DNA from: an uncultured Isoptericola sp.
Lineage (GTDB): Bacteria; Actinomycetota; Actinomycetes; Actinomycetales; Cellulomonadaceae
Assembly (NCBI GenBank): GCA_947497265.1
Contig: CANMFP010000004.1
Coordinates: 62,001-126,000, forward strand
Length of the DNA: 64,000 bases
Reading direction: 5' to 3'
Below the pieces are notes generated by a model. That model was given only the letters and a program-made list of their open reading frames with translations, did not search any database and had not been told where the DNA came from. Shown one piece after another: positions 37,951-52,491 of this stretch (positions are counted from its first letter, which is position 1; every line of letters starts with the position of its first letter). Made by a program: the position numbers and the translations under genes.

Positions 37951-38259
37951 TCAGCGCAACCGTTCGCGCCGCTCCCAGCATGCGGTGTGCCAGTGCCGGC
38001 GCGCCTCGAGGCCGGCCGCCTCGCCCCCGATCGCGTCCCGGGCCCACGCGACCACGTGGGGAGCTCCTGCGGGGATCTGCTGGCGGCACGTCGGGCACGT
38101 GTACGCCTTGTCACCGCCGCGCACGCGGCGGACAGTCCACTCCCCGTCACCGGCGCTGACGTGCTGGACGCCTCCGAGGGCGCGGTCCATGTCCAGGGGC
38201 TGGTGCTCGGCGCCCCAGGGGCGCTTCCGGGAGGGTCGACGCGACGGCATGCCATCCAT
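37951..38259 (-). CDS. Small treble-clef zinc-finger protein
   Basis: About 102 residues from ATG 38259 (ATG 38250 also possible). A basic start (RRPSRKRPWG) is followed by CPTC at mid-length and HWHTACW near the end, giving a likely CxxC...HxxC zinc site as in HNH-like treble clefs, but without a visible HNH catalytic set. I recall similar short proteins as conserved in actinobacteria, sometimes mislabelled ATP/GTP-binding protein. Function unknown. It is divergent from the FKBP gene with a 96-base gap. Confidence 0.75.
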   Translation of the reverse strand: MDGMPSRRPSRKRPWGAEHQPLDMDRALGGVQHVSAGDGEWTVRRVRGGDKAYTCPTCRQQIPAGAPHVVAWARDAIGGEAAGLEARRHWHTACWERRERLR

Positions 38260-38355
38260 TGTCACGCGTCCGCGGCCCTGCCGACACACCTGGCAATCTC
38301 GTCAAGGTTCGGCCGCTACAGTGTCCCGGATCCACTTTCGACCGAAGGGCACCTC

Positions 38356-39333
38356 GTGAAGCTCCGTACCTCCGTCGGCGCCGCCGGCGTCGTGCTGGCC
38401 GCCTCCCTCGCGCTGGCAGGCTGTGCCGACGGCGACAGCGCGCCCGAGGAGAACTCCTCGTCCGCCTCCGCCGGGACGTCGGAGTCGGCCGAGGCCACCG
38501 ACCAGCCCGAGCCCACCGAGGCGGACGTCGCCGCGGTCGCGGCGATCAAGGTCACCGGCGACCCGGGCTCCGAGCCCGAGCTCGCCTTCGAAGAGCTCGA
38601 GGTCTCGGTGCCGACCACCCGCGTCGTCGACGAAGGCGACGGCGACGAGCTCGCCGAGGGCATGAAGGTCACCATGCAGTACGTCGCCTACGACGCCGCG
38701 GGCGAGCGCCTCGGGTCCACGTGGGAGAACGACGCCCCGGAGAGCTTTACGCTCGGCGACCCCAGCTACGACCTGCTCACCGACCCGCTGCTCGGGCAGC
38801 CGGTGGGCACCCGGATCCTCATCGCGAACCCGACCGTCGACGCGCAGAACGAGCCGTCGACCGTCGTCAACCTCGTCGAGATCACCGAGGCGGTCCAGAT
38901 CCCCGCGCGCGCCGAGGGCGAGGCCGTCGAGCCGGCCGACGGCCTGCCGGCCGTGACCCTCGCGGACGACGGCGCGCCGTCGGTCGAGATCCCCGAGGGC
39001 TACGAGGCCCCGGACGAGCTCGTCGCGCAGACCCTGATCGAGGGCGAGGGCGACGAGGTGAGCGCCGACCAGACGGTCACCGCGCACTACACCGGCTGGA
39101 CGCTGGACGGCGAGGTCTTCGACTCGTCCTGGGAGCGCGGCGAGCCGACGTCGTTCTCCCTGCAGCAGGTCATCCCGGGCTGGACCGACGGGATCTCCGG
39201 CCAGACGGTGGGCAGCCAGGTACTGCTCGTCATCCCCGCCGAGCAGGCCTACGGGGCCAATCCGCCGGAGGGCAGGGGCATCGAGCCGGACAGCCCTCTG
39301 ATCTTCGTCGTCGACATCCTCGACGCCGACTGA
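38356..39333 (+). CDS. FKBP-type peptidyl-prolyl isomerase lipoprotein
   Basis: A 325-residue secreted lipoprotein: signal with lipobox LAGC, a Ser/Glu-rich tether, a degenerate FKBP-like domain (about 75-180) and a canonical C-terminal FKBP domain (about 225-325) with VTAHYTGWTLDGEVFDSSW, VIPGWTDGI and AYG. It likely folds exported proteins on the outer face of the membrane. GTG 38356 has GAAGGG 7 bases upstream. Followed by hairpins at 39361-39402. Confidence 0.93.
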   Translation: MKLRTSVGAAGVVLAASLALAGCADGDSAPEENSSSASAGTSESAEATDQPEPTEADVAAVAAIKVTGDPGSEPELAFEELEVSVPTTRVVDEGDGDELAEGMKVTMQYVAYDAAGERLGSTWENDAPESFTLGDPSYDLLTDPLLGQPVGTRILIANPTVDAQNEPSTVVNLVEITEAVQIPARAEGEAVEPADGLPAVTLADDGAPSVEIPEGYEAPDELVAQTLIEGEGDEVSADQTVTAHYTGWTLDGEVFDSSWERGEPTSFSLQQVIPGWTDGISGQTVGSQVLLVIPAEQAYGANPPEGRGIEPDSPLIFVVDILDAD

Positions 39334-39360
39334 CCCTCCCCGGGCCACGGCCCGGACCGA

Positions 39361-39402
39361 CGAAGGGGCGGGCCCTCGCTTCACGCGAGGGTCCGCCCTT
39401 CG
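39361..39402. terminator. Hairpin after the FKBP gene
   Basis: Arms CGAAGGGGCGGGCCCTCGC (39361-39379) and 39384-39402 pair with one bulge or mismatch around a TTCA-type loop. It lies 28 bases past the FKBP stop and could also help stop nrdF transcription from the other side. Confidence 0.75.
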
Positions 39403-39443
39403 TCATCCCGCCGAGGTAGTACCGGCCCGAGGGCGGAGGACGA

Positions 39444-39479
39444 CGACGGCCCTGCGCTCGGCTGAGCGCAGGGCCGTCG
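39444..39479. terminator. Hairpin after nrdF
   Basis: A perfect 16-base stem, CGACGGCCCTGCGCTC (39444-39459) and its complement at 39464-39479, with a 4-base GGCT loop. It lies 25 bases past the nrdF stop and is the best terminator of the nrd operon. Confidence 0.85.
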
Positions 39480-39503
39480 GTGGTCACCACGGCGGGCGAG
39501 GGA

Positions 39504-42729
<3,226 letters not shown>

Positions 42730-43193
42730 AATCGTCCCAATCCGTCACGGACGCGCTGGGCGTCCTCGGCCGTCCCGAGCAGCTCGAAGGCATACAGGTA
42801 CGGCACCTGGCACTTCGCCGAGATGATGTCGCCGGCGATGCAGTACGCAGCGCCGAAGTTGGTGTTGCCCGCAGCGATGACGCCGCGGATCAGCGACCGG
42901 TTGTGCGCGTCGCCGAGGAACCGGCGGACCTGGCGCGGTACCGACCCGCCCTCGTTGCCCCCGCCGTAGGTGGGGACCATGAGGACGTACGGCTCGTCGA
43001 CCGTCAGGAATCCGTCGGCGGGGCGCAACGGGATGCGGTGGACCGGCATCCCCAGCTCCTCGAGGTCGAGGCGCTGGACGAACCGGTGCGTGTTCTCCGA
43101 GACGCTGGAGAAGTAGACGAGCGACCCCATGTCACCCTCCCCCGAAAAAACGTGCTGCGTACCGGCCGACCGCGTCGCGGTCGGGCGGGGTCG

Positions 43194-43436
43194 TCAGGCC
43201 GAGACGGCCTGCTGCGCCGCGACGGCGCTGATCTGGTCGGGGCGGAAGCCCGACCAGTGCGTGTCGCCGGCGACGACGACCGGGGCCTGCAGGTATCCGA
43301 GCCCGCGGACCATCTCGAGGGCGTCGGCGTCCTCGGTGATGTCCACGACCGTGTACTCGACGCCCTTCCGGTCGAGGGCACGATAGGTCGCGTCGCACTG
43401 CACGCAGGCCGGCTTGCTGTAGACCGTGATGCTCAT
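43194..43436 (-). CDS. nrdH: NrdH-redoxin
   Basis: An 80-residue glutaredoxin-like protein with thioredoxin-like function, the electron donor for NrdEF. Redox motif CVQC in YSKPACVQCDAT, then the NrdH ending GFRPDQI. AGGGAG precedes the ATG. The frame is open for another 63 codons upstream but with no conserved sequence. First gene of nrdHIEF, under the tandem NrdR boxes. Confidence 0.95.
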   Translation of the reverse strand: MSITVYSKPACVQCDATYRALDRKGVEYTVVDITEDADALEMVRGLGYLQAPVVVAGDTHWSGFRPDQISAVAAQQAVSA

Positions 43437-43625
43437 GTCGCACTCCCTGTCTCGCCGCCCGATCGGCGGTCGTCCGATGTCTCGTGTGTCGCGTCCTGGC
43501 GTGCGGTCCACGACGGTCTCGACCGACCCCGAGGCCCCCTTCCGAGGGTCCGTGACCAGCGACGACACCGGTGGAACTACGCCGATGTTGCTGCTGCGGC
43601 GGCCAGTGGCCTCCGCGTCCCACAA

Positions 43626-43641
43626 ACACTACACCTAGTGT
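43626..43641. promoter_or_regulatory. NrdR box 1
   Basis: ACACTACACCTAGTGT, a 16-base near-palindrome fitting the NrdR consensus with ACACTA/TAGTGT ends. It lies 190 bases upstream of nrdH and 31 bases from box 2. NrdR would repress the operon when dATP is high. Confidence 0.78.
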
Positions 43642-43656
43642 TCGCGGACTGCTCGC

Positions 43657-43672
43657 CTACGACATGTTGTGG
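43657..43672. promoter_or_regulatory. NrdR box 2
   Basis: CTACGACATGTTGTGG matches the core of actinobacterial NrdR boxes (ACATGTTGTG). The start-to-start distance to box 1 is 31 bases, three helical turns, the usual arrangement of paired NrdR sites. Confidence 0.7.
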
Positions 43673-43945
43673 TCGACACGGTTGTTGTTACACCGGTGTG
43701 ATTCGCCCGGAATGGCCGTCAGGAGCCTCCGGGAGACTCCTGCGAGCATCGTCGCACGCGCCTCTGACACCATCGCCCGTCCACTGCTCGGTCCACCGGT
43801 CCGGGTGCTGCTGGGGCGCGCCGTCGTGCGCCTGGCGGACACCCGTCCACAACCCGTGGACGACGGCGGTCCACACCCTGTGCACGGCGCCCCGACGGCG
43901 CCGTGCGTCGGTCGGACCAGACGACCTCAGATCTTCCTCACACCT

Positions 43946-43982
43946 GACGCGCCCGGGCGTGTCTCGCACGTCCGGGCGCGTC
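43946..43982 (-). terminator. Hairpin after the GH1 gene
   Basis: Arms 43946-43961 (GACGCGCCCGGGCGTG) and 43967-43982 pair with one mismatch around a 5-base loop. It lies about 35 bases past the GH1 stop on the minus strand. Confidence 0.7.
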
Positions 43983-44016
43983 GCCGTCGTCCCCACGGAC
44001 GAGTCACGAACGAGGG

Positions 44017-45464
<1,448 letters not shown>

Positions 45465-45468
<4 letters not shown>

Positions 45469-47765
45469 AGCTCGATCCTCACTTCTTCCGGACCGTTCGC
45501 CTCGGTCCGCAGGCCACCGACCTGGACCGCCCATCGTGTGGAAGCGTTCCCACTCGAGACGACGACGGCGCTCTCGGTGCGTCGTACGCGGAAAGTTGCC
45601 GGTGCGCCCTCGCCACCGGGCACACTGACCTCGGAGTCGTGACCCACCGCGAGCTCGACGCAGTGGAGGGTCACGCCCTCGGCCCAGGCATAGTCGGGAC
45701 GGTCGGTGCGGGCCCCGACGGGGAGCACGCTACCCGGTCGCACCAGCAGCGGCAGACTCGCGAACCCGTGCGTCTGCGCGACCCACCGCGGACCGGTGAC
45801 GACGCGTCCGTCGACCGCTCCGCCGTCGGCGGTCGCGCCCGGGTCGAGGAGCGTCCAGCGGCCCTCGGGCACGTAGACCTCTGCCACGCCGTCCTCGCGC
45901 AGGACGGGGGCGACCAGCAGCGAGTCGCCCAGCATGTACTGGGTGTCGACACCATAGGTCGCGCGGTCGTCGGGGAACTCCAGGACCATCGGGCGCATCA
46001 TCGGCGTACCGGCGTCCACGACCTCCTCGGCGAGCCGACCGAGGTAGGGCATCAGGCGCATCTTCAGGTGCGTGAACCGCCGGGCGACGTCCACCGCCTC
46101 GTCGTCGAAGGCCCACGGCACCCGGTACGACGACGAACCGTGCAGGCGCGAGTGGCTCGAGAGCAGCCCGAACGCGAGCCACCGCTTGAAGACGCCCGCG
46201 TCGGGCGTCCCCTCGAAGCCGCCGATGTCGTGGCTCCAGTACCCGAACCCGGACATCGCCAGGGAGAGCCCGCCACGCAGCGACTCCGCCATGGCCGTGT
46301 ACGTCGAGTCGCAGTCCCCGCCCCAGTGCACGGGCATCCGCTGCCCGCCCGCGGTCGCGGCCCGGGCGAAGACGACCGCCTCGCCCGCACCCCGCCGCCG
46401 CTCGAGCATCCCGAACACGGCCTCGTTGTAGAGCTGGGCGTAGTAGTTGTGCATCCGCTGCGGGTCGGACCCGTCGTGCCAGACCACGCCCTCGGCGGGC
46501 ACCCGCTCGCCGAAGTCGGTCTTGAAGCAGTCCACTCCCTGGTCGAGGAGCCGTTCGAGGTACCCCAGGTACCAGGCGGTGGCCTCCGGGTTGGTGAAGT
46601 CCACCAGCCCCATGCCCGCCTGCCACAGGTCCCACTGCCACACCCCGCCGTCCTCGGTGCGCAGCAGATAGCCTCGCTCGGCGCCCTCGGCGAACAACGG
46701 CGAGCGCTGCGCGATGTACGGGTTGATCCACGCGCTGACCTTCAGGCCGCGATCGTGCAGGCGCGCGAGCATGCCCTCCGGGTCCGGGAAGGTGCGCGGG
46801 TCCCACTCGAAGTCGCACCACTGGTACTCGCGCATCCAGAAGCAGTCGAAGTGGAAGACGCTCAGCGGCAGGTCGCGCTCGGCCATCCCCTCGATGAACG
46901 AGGTGACGGTCTTCTCGTCGTAGTCCGTGGTGAACGACGTCGACAACCACAGCCCGTACGACCAGGCCGGCACGCGGGGCGGGCGTCCGGTGAGCGCCGT
47001 GTAGCGCCGCAGCACGTCCTTCGGCGTCGGGCCCGCGACCACGTGGTACGTGAGCGACTGCCCCGGGACGGAGAGCTGGACCCGCGAGTTCACCTCGGAG
47101 GCCACCTCGAGCGACACCTTCTCGGGGTGGGCGACGAAGACGCCGTACCCGGCGGACGTGACGTAGAAGGGGACGTTCTTGTAGGCCTGCTCGCTGGAGG
47201 TGCCGCCGTCGGCGTTCCAGACCTCGACCTCCTGACCGTTCTTGACGAACGGGCCGAACCGCTCCCCCAGCCCGTACACGTGCTCTCCCGGCGCGAGGGC
47301 GAGCTGCTCGTGCACCCAGCGCTCGCCGGTGTCCGCGGAGATCGCGGCGACGGACTTGGGCAGGCTCGAGGTGATCACCCGCCCCTCGTGCTCGAAGTCG
47401 ACCCGCCAGGCGCCCTGCCGGTGCACCCGCACGGTGAGCCCTCCGGTCTCCAGCACGCCCGCCGCCTCGTCGACCTTGACGACGGGTCGGAACCCGGGTT
47501 CGGCGTGCACCGCGAAGTCCGGGCCTCGCCGGACGGCACCCGCGTGGTGCTCCACGCGCACCGTCACGACGCCCGGCGCCGGCGAGGAGTAGGTCAGCGT
47601 GAGCACGGGCCGGTTGAGGGTGTCCCCCCGGTGGTGGACCACGGACGTGGGTGCGAAGACCGTCATCGTCCCGGCCGCCTCGTCCACCCGGACGTCGTCG
47701 ACCTCCGTCGCGTACAGCGGGTGCAGCCCGGGCCGGGACAGCCAGTAGCCGTCGGTGAACTTCAT
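45465..47765 (-). CDS. Alpha-xylosidase (GH31, YicI type)
   Basis: A 766-residue GH31 enzyme. Nucleophile D417 lies in [11 protein letters not shown], the motif that separates YicI-type alpha-xylosidases from alpha-glucosidases; acid/base D484 is in WGGDCDSTY. An N-terminal beta-sandwich (about 1-250) and C-terminal beta domains flank the barrel. It would remove terminal alpha-xylose from xyloglucan oligosaccharides. No signal peptide. Starts with ATG overlapping the GH42 stop, GAGAGGA upstream. Confidence 0.92.
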
Positions 47766-49870
47766 GCGTTCCTCTCGGTCAGGACGACGGCCTCGCCCGC
47801 GGGCACGTCGATCACGTCGGTGAAGTGGGCACCGCTCAGCACGTCGGCGTGCTCTCCGGCCACGGGCACGCGCGCCGCGGACCCGGAGTGGTTGAGCAGG
47901 AAGAGGTGGTCGCCGCGGCGCACGGCCTCCACGCCGGGCAGGTCGGCCAGGCCGGGGACGACGCCGGCCACCCCGGCCCGCTCGCAGGCGTCGGTCAGCA
48001 CGCGGCGCAGCAACGGTTCGGGCAGGACCGTGCCCAGGTACCAGGCGGTGCCGGCGTGCGTGGCGGTCGCGCCGTCGGGCCCGGGTACCCGGCGCCGGGT
48101 GACGGCAGGGGCTCGGGCGAGGTGGCCGACGGCGTAGCTCGCCAGCACCTCCGCCCCCTCGGCGCGCAGCAGCTCGCCGAGCACGCGGGCGCGTGGTGCG
48201 TCGTCGGTGCCGACGGTGGTCTCGGCGGTGGCGAGCGGTCCGGTCAGCGGCACGCCGTCGTCGGGCAGCGCGGCCCACTCCTCGCCGCTGACGCCGAGCA
48301 GGTCGGCCAGGAGCACGGGGAACCTGCCGCCGCGGACGTGCGCGTCACGGTCGGCGACACCCGTGAAGCACCCGACGACGACGCTCGCGCCGCGGGCCGC
48401 CGCGCCCGCCACCGCGTCGGCCGCCGCGGGCGACAGCAGATAGCTCTGCGGCACGAGGAGGACGTCGTAGCCGGCCGCACCGGTGACCGCGAGGTCGTCC
48501 GGGTGGGCCAGGTCGACCGCGACGCCCGCGTCCCACAGCACGCGGTACCAGGAACGCAGGACGTCCAGGGTGCGCAGCCGTCCGGTGGGCCGGGCCTGTT
48601 CCTCGGCCGCCCACCAGGACTCCCAGTCGAAGAGCGCGACCACGCGTGCCGGGACCCGCTGCCCGACGACGCCACGCAGCCGCGCCAGGTCGCCACCGAC
48701 GCGCACGACTCCAGCGTGCACCCTGGTGTCCGGGCCCGCGTGCGGGAGCATCGCCGAGTGGAAGCGTTCGGCCCCCGCCCGGGAGGCCCGCCACTGGAAG
48801 TAGCACACGCCGTCGGCCCCGTGCGCCACCGCCTGCAGCGCCTCGCGACGTGACCGTGCGGGCGACTTGGGCAGGTTGTGCTCCCGCCAGCTCACGGCGC
48901 CGACCGCAGCCTCCATGAGCATCCAGGGCCGTCCTCCGCCGAGCGAGCGCACGAGGTCGGCCGTCAGCGCGGCGTCGGCCGGGGAGCGCGGGTCCCCGGG
49001 GTCGGGGTAGGCGTCGTCCGCGACGACGTCGAGGTCCTGCGCCCACGACCAGTAGTCGGCCAGGGCGAAGAACCCCATGAGGTTGGTGGTCACCGGACGT
49101 TCCGGGTCGACGGCGCGGACGACCTCGCGCTGCTCGCGGTACAGGGCGCGCAGCTGGTCCGAGGAGTAGCGGCGGAAGTCCAGCGCCTGCGAGGGGTTGA
49201 CGTGGTACGGCGTGCGCCGCGGCGGCAGGATCTCGGTGAAGTCGGCGTAGTGCTGGGACCAGACGGTGGTGGCCCAGGCCTCGTTGAGGGCCCCGATCGT
49301 CCCGTAGCGCTCACGCAGCCACTGCCGGAACTGCGTGGCGGACTCCGGCCCGTAGCAGACCTGACCGAGCTCGTTGCCGACGTGCCACATGCGGACGGCG
49401 GGGTGGCCGGCGTAGCGGTCCACGAGGTCGCGGGTGATCGCCAGCGCGTGCTCGCGATAGACGCGCGAGGCCGGGCTGAACTGGTTGCGCGAGCCGGCCA
49501 CGAGCCGCACCCCGTCGGCGTCGACCGGCAGCGTGTCCGGGTGCAGCCGGCCGAGCCATGGCGGGGGCGACGCGGTGGGCGTGGCGAGGTCCACCGCGAT
49601 ACCGCCGGCGTGCAGCAGGTCCAGCACCTCGTCGAGCCAGCCGAAGTCGCGGACACCGGGACGCGGCTCGTAGCGCGCCCACGAGAAGACCCCCACCGTG
49701 ACGAGGTTGACTCCGGCCCTGCCCATCAGGCGGACGTCCTCGCCCCAGGTGTCGCGGTCCCACTGCTCCGGGTTGTAGTCGCCGCCGTAGAGGATCCCCA
49801 GATCGGCGGTCAGCGCGGCGAACCGGGTGGGGTCGACCGGGCGCCGGTCGGCGCTGTGGGTCTGCGGCAC
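47762..49870 (-). CDS. Beta-galactosidase (GH42)
   Basis: A 702-residue GH42 enzyme. LYGGDYNPEQW opens the barrel, acid/base E167 is in WHVGNELGQ and nucleophile E320 in WMLMEAAVG; a trimerisation-type domain and beta domain follow. It would remove beta-galactose from xyloglucan side chains or act on other galactosides. GTG 49870 is preceded by AGGAGGG; GTG 49894 is less supported. First gene of its operon, 71 bases from the operator shared with the divergent GH95 gene. Confidence 0.92.
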   Translation of the reverse strand: MPQTHSADRRPVDPTRFAALTADLGILYGGDYNPEQWDRDTWGEDVRLMGRAGVNLVTVGVFSWARYEPRPGVRDFGWLDEVLDLLHAGGIAVDLATPTASPPPWLGRLHPDTLPVDADGVRLVAGSRNQFSPASRVYREHALAITRDLVDRYAGHPAVRMWHVGNELGQVCYGPESATQFRQWLRERYGTIGALNEAWATTVWSQHYADFTEILPPRRTPYHVNPSQALDFRRYSSDQLRALYREQREVVRAVDPERPVTTNLMGFFALADYWSWAQDLDVVADDAYPDPGDPRSPADAALTADLVRSLGGGRPWMLMEAAVGAVSWREHNLPKSPARSRREALQAVAHGADGVCYFQWRASRAGAERFHSAMLPHAGPDTRVHAGVVRVGGDLARLRGVVGQRVPARVVALFDWESWWAAEEQARPTGRLRTLDVLRSWYRVLWDAGVAVDLAHPDDLAVTGAAGYDVLLVPQSYLLSPAAADAVAGAAARGASVVVGCFTGVADRDAHVRGGRFPVLLADLLGVSGEEWAALPDDGVPLTGPLATAETTVGTDDAPRARVLGELLRAEGAEVLASYAVGHLARAPAVTRRRVPGPDGATATHAGTAWYLGTVLPEPLLRRVLTDACERAGVAGVVPGLADLPGVEAVRRGDHLFLLNHSGSAARVPVAGEHADVLSGAHFTDVIDVPAGEAVVLTERNA

Positions 49871-49938
49871 CGTCGCCCTCCTGTCGCTCGGCACGCCTCG
49901 TCGCGTGCTGGGTCCGCTCGTCGCGGGTGTCGACCATG

Positions 49939-49966
49939 TTGTCGAAGCGTTTCAACACGCTAGCCT
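49939..49966 (+). promoter_or_regulatory. GH95 promoter, likely leaderless
   Basis: TTGTCG (49939-49944) and TAGCCT (49961-49966) are 16 bases apart. The expected start point is at or next to 49973, the A of the GH95 ATG, and no ribosome site precedes that ATG. A leaderless transcript is inferred. The operator at 49941-49956 covers the -35 and spacer. Confidence 0.5.
49941..49956. promoter_or_regulatory. LacI-type operator between GH42 and GH95
   Basis: GTCGAAGCGTTTCAAC, a near-palindrome with central CG, related to the perfect site at 57308-57323. It lies between the divergent GH42 and GH95 genes and could control both. Confidence 0.78.
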
Positions 49967-49972
49967 GTCCCC

Positions 49973-52489
49973 ATGCCCGGTGTCCAGCGTCGAACGGCCG
50001 CGCCCTCGCCCCCGCTCGCAGAGCGCCTCGCCACCGACGATCAGCCGCACGATGACGCGCTTCCTGAGGCTGCGGAAGGCCGCCCACCCCGGCCCGGCCC
50101 GAACGATCCGCCACGGGGAGACGACGAGCTCCATCGACTGTTCTTCGACACCGCGGCCACCCGATGGGTCGAAGCGCTTCCGGTGGGAAACGGCCACCGT
50201 GCGGCGCTCTGCGCCGGCCGCCCCGGGACCGAGCACCTCTGGCTGAACGACGTCGCCGCCTGGTCGGGGCTGCCTGGGCGTGACCCGCTCTCCGGGGTCG
50301 CCGCCCGCGGGCCCGCGCACCTCGCCGCGGTCCGGGCGGCTCTTGACGCCGGCGACGTGCGCCGCGCCGAGGAGCTCCTCGCCGAGATGCAGAGCCCCTG
50401 GGCACAGGCCTACCTGCCCCTGGCGTCCGCGGACGTCACGGTCCGGCCCGCCGACGGCGCGTCCGGTCCCCGCCCGGCCGACACCCGGCTGCACCGTCGC
50501 GAGCTCGACCTGCGCACCGCCGTCGCCCGCCACACCTGGTCGGCCACAGGGATCGGAGAGGTCACGCAGGAGACGTGGGCGGACGCCCGCGGCGGCGCGA
50601 TCGTCCACGTGGTGCACGCCACCGAACCGGTCGAGCTGTCCGTCGAGCTCTCCAGCCTCCTGCGGCCGTCGACGGCCGGCGCCCACCCCTCGTCGGACCT
50701 GGTGCATACCTGGCACCTGCCGGTCGACGTCGCCCCTCCGCACGCCGGCCTCGACGAGCCGGTCCGCTACGACACCGCCCGCGGGCGGACCGGTCGGGTG
50801 ACGGTGACGGCGCTCGACGACGAGGGCGCGCGGGTGACCGGCGGGAAGCTGCGCACGTCCGCCCGCCACCGGCACGTGCTCCGCATCGACACGTCGACGA
50901 GCGACACCGCCCCGACACCCGCGGACCAGGCCGGTGCACGCGGCGGCGAGAGCCTGGACGAGCTGCGGCGCGAGCACGTGGCCGCCCACGCCGACCTGTA
51001 CGACCGGTTCGCCCTGTGGCTGCCCTCCGCCGACGGCGCCGCCGCGACGGCGACCGACGCCCGCGTCGTCGCGAACGTCGAGCACGCCGACCCCGGCCTC
51101 GTCGCCCTGGCCGTCCACTACGGCCGGTACCTGCTGCTGTGCTCGTCCCGCCCTGGTGGGGCGCCCGCCACCCTGCAGGGCATCTGGAACACCGAGCTGC
51201 CGGCGCCGTGGTCGAGCGCCTACACCACGAACATCAACCTGCAGATGGTCTACTGGCCCGCCGAGGTCACCGGGCTCGGCGAGTGCCACGAGCCGTTGCT
51301 GGACTTCGTGGGCCGCCTCGCCGCCGGCCCGGGAGCCGAGGTCGCCCGTGCCCTCTACGGCGCGGACGGCTGGACCTGCCACCACAACTCCGACGTCTGG
51401 GGGCACGCCGCACCCGTCGGGGACGGCCGCGGTGACGCCGCCTGGGCCGCCTGGCCCTGGGGCGGCATCTGGCTGGCGGACCACCTCGTCGAACGCCACC
51501 GGTTCCGCCCCGACCGCCAGCTCCTGCGCGAGGTCGCCTGGCCCGTCCTGACCGGCGCCGCACAGTTCTGCCTGGACTGGGTGCAGACCTCCGACGACGG
51601 CGCCCTGCACGCACGGACCACGCCGTCGACGTCGCCCGAGAACCACTTCACCGCCGCCGACGCGCACCCCGCCGCCGTGACGACGTCCGCCACCATGGAC
51701 GTGGCTCTCGTGCGGCGCCTCGCGGACTCCTGCCGCACGGTGGCCGACGAGCTGGGTGCCGCACCCGCCTGGCTCGCGCGGCTCGAGGCCGTCGCGGACG
51801 TGCTGCCCGACCTCCGCGTGGACGCTCGCGGCGCGGTGGCCGAGTGGGCCGCGGACCTGCCCGAGGCCGAACCCGAGCACCGCCACCTGTCCCACCTGGT
51901 CGGGCTGTTCCCCTTCGACCAGATCGACCTGGAGACCACACCCGCGACGGCGGCCGCCGCCGCTCGCAGCATCGCGTTGCGCGGGCCGGAGAGCACCGGC
52001 TGGTCGCTCGCGTGGCGCACGGCCCTGTGGGCACGGCTGGGCGAGGCCGAGCTCGCCGCCGACCAGGTCCGCCGGGCGCTGCGCCCGGCCCTGGACGGGC
52101 ACGGCGAGCGCGGTGGCGTCTACCCGAACCTGTTCAGCGCACACCCGCCCTACCAGATGGACGGCAACTGCGGTCTGACCGCGGGCGTGGCCGAGATGCT
52201 GGTCCAGTCCCACCGCAGGGCCGGCCGGTCCGTCCGGATCGACCTGCTGCCCGCCCTGCCCGCCGGCTGGCCCGACGGCAGCGTCCGCGGGCTGCGCGCT
52301 CGTGGCGGTGTCGTCGTCGACGTCGACTGGCGTGGCGGTCGGCTCACCTCGGCCGCCCTGCACGCCACCTGCGACACCGAGGTGATGATCACCCGGCCGG
52401 GAGCGCCGTCCACGACGGAACGGCTCCTGCGGGGCGCTACCGTGAGCCTCACCGGACCCGAGTCCGCCGCACCGACCGCGAGGAGCTGA
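49973..52489 (+). CDS. GH95 family glycosidase (alpha-L-fucosidase-like)
   Basis: An 838-residue GH95 enzyme. The N-terminal domain starts near residue 53 ([17 protein letters not shown]). Catalytic candidates are N420 and N422 (TTNIN), E556 (TSPEN) and D730 (HPPYQMDGN), matching N421/N423, E566 and D766 of the Bifidobacterium enzyme. It would remove alpha-1,2-fucose from xyloglucan side chains; some GH95 members act on alpha-galactose instead. The ATG at 49973 has no ribosome site and the first 50 residues are not conserved, but no better start was found. LacI follows 2 bases after the stop. Confidence 0.88.
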   Translation: MPGVQRRTAAPSPPLAERLATDDQPHDDALPEAAEGRPPRPGPNDPPRGDDELHRLFFDTAATRWVEALPVGNGHRAALCAGRPGTEHLWLNDVAAWSGLPGRDPLSGVAARGPAHLAAVRAALDAGDVRRAEELLAEMQSPWAQAYLPLASADVTVRPADGASGPRPADTRLHRRELDLRTAVARHTWSATGIGEVTQETWADARGGAIVHVVHATEPVELSVELSSLLRPSTAGAHPSSDLVHTWHLPVDVAPPHAGLDEPVRYDTARGRTGRVTVTALDDEGARVTGGKLRTSARHRHVLRIDTSTSDTAPTPADQAGARGGESLDELRREHVAAHADLYDRFALWLPSADGAAATATDARVVANVEHADPGLVALAVHYGRYLLLCSSRPGGAPATLQGIWNTELPAPWSSAYTTNINLQMVYWPAEVTGLGECHEPLLDFVGRLAAGPGAEVARALYGADGWTCHHNSDVWGHAAPVGDGRGDAAWAAWPWGGIWLADHLVERHRFRPDRQLLREVAWPVLTGAAQFCLDWVQTSDDGALHARTTPSTSPENHFTAADAHPAAVTTSATMDVALVRRLADSCRTVADELGAAPAWLARLEAVADVLPDLRVDARGAVAEWAADLPEAEPEHRHLSHLVGLFPFDQIDLETTPATAAAAARSIALRGPESTGWSLAWRTALWARLGEAELAADQVRRALRPALDGHGERGGVYPNLFSAHPPYQMDGNCGLTAGVAEMLVQSHRRAGRSVRIDLLPALPAGWPDGSVRGLRARGGVVVDVDWRGGRLTSAALHATCDTEVMITRPGAPSTTERLLRGATVSLTGPESAAPTARS

Positions 52490-52491
52490 CC

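Larger units (their letters stand above)
43437..44016. other. Gene-free region between nrdH and the GH1 gene
   Basis: This 580-base stretch holds the nrdH leader (about 190 bases), two NrdR boxes and a terminator hairpin for the GH1 gene. Frames crossing it on both strands lack ribosome sites or recognisable sequence. No riboswitch pattern was recognised. Between 43780 and 43880 several GTCCAC/GTGGAC pairs occur, without a clear meaning. Confidence 0.6.

Noticed and set aside
43437-43625. Possible B12 riboswitch in the nrdH leader
   Set aside because: No cobalamin-box pattern seen, and class Ib enzymes do not need B12; NrdR boxes explain regulation.
43780-43880. Cluster of GTCCAC/GTGGAC and TGTGCAC words, considered as DnaA boxes or an origin
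   Set aside because: No TTATCCACA-like box, no AT-rich unwinding stretch and no dnaA/dnaN nearby.
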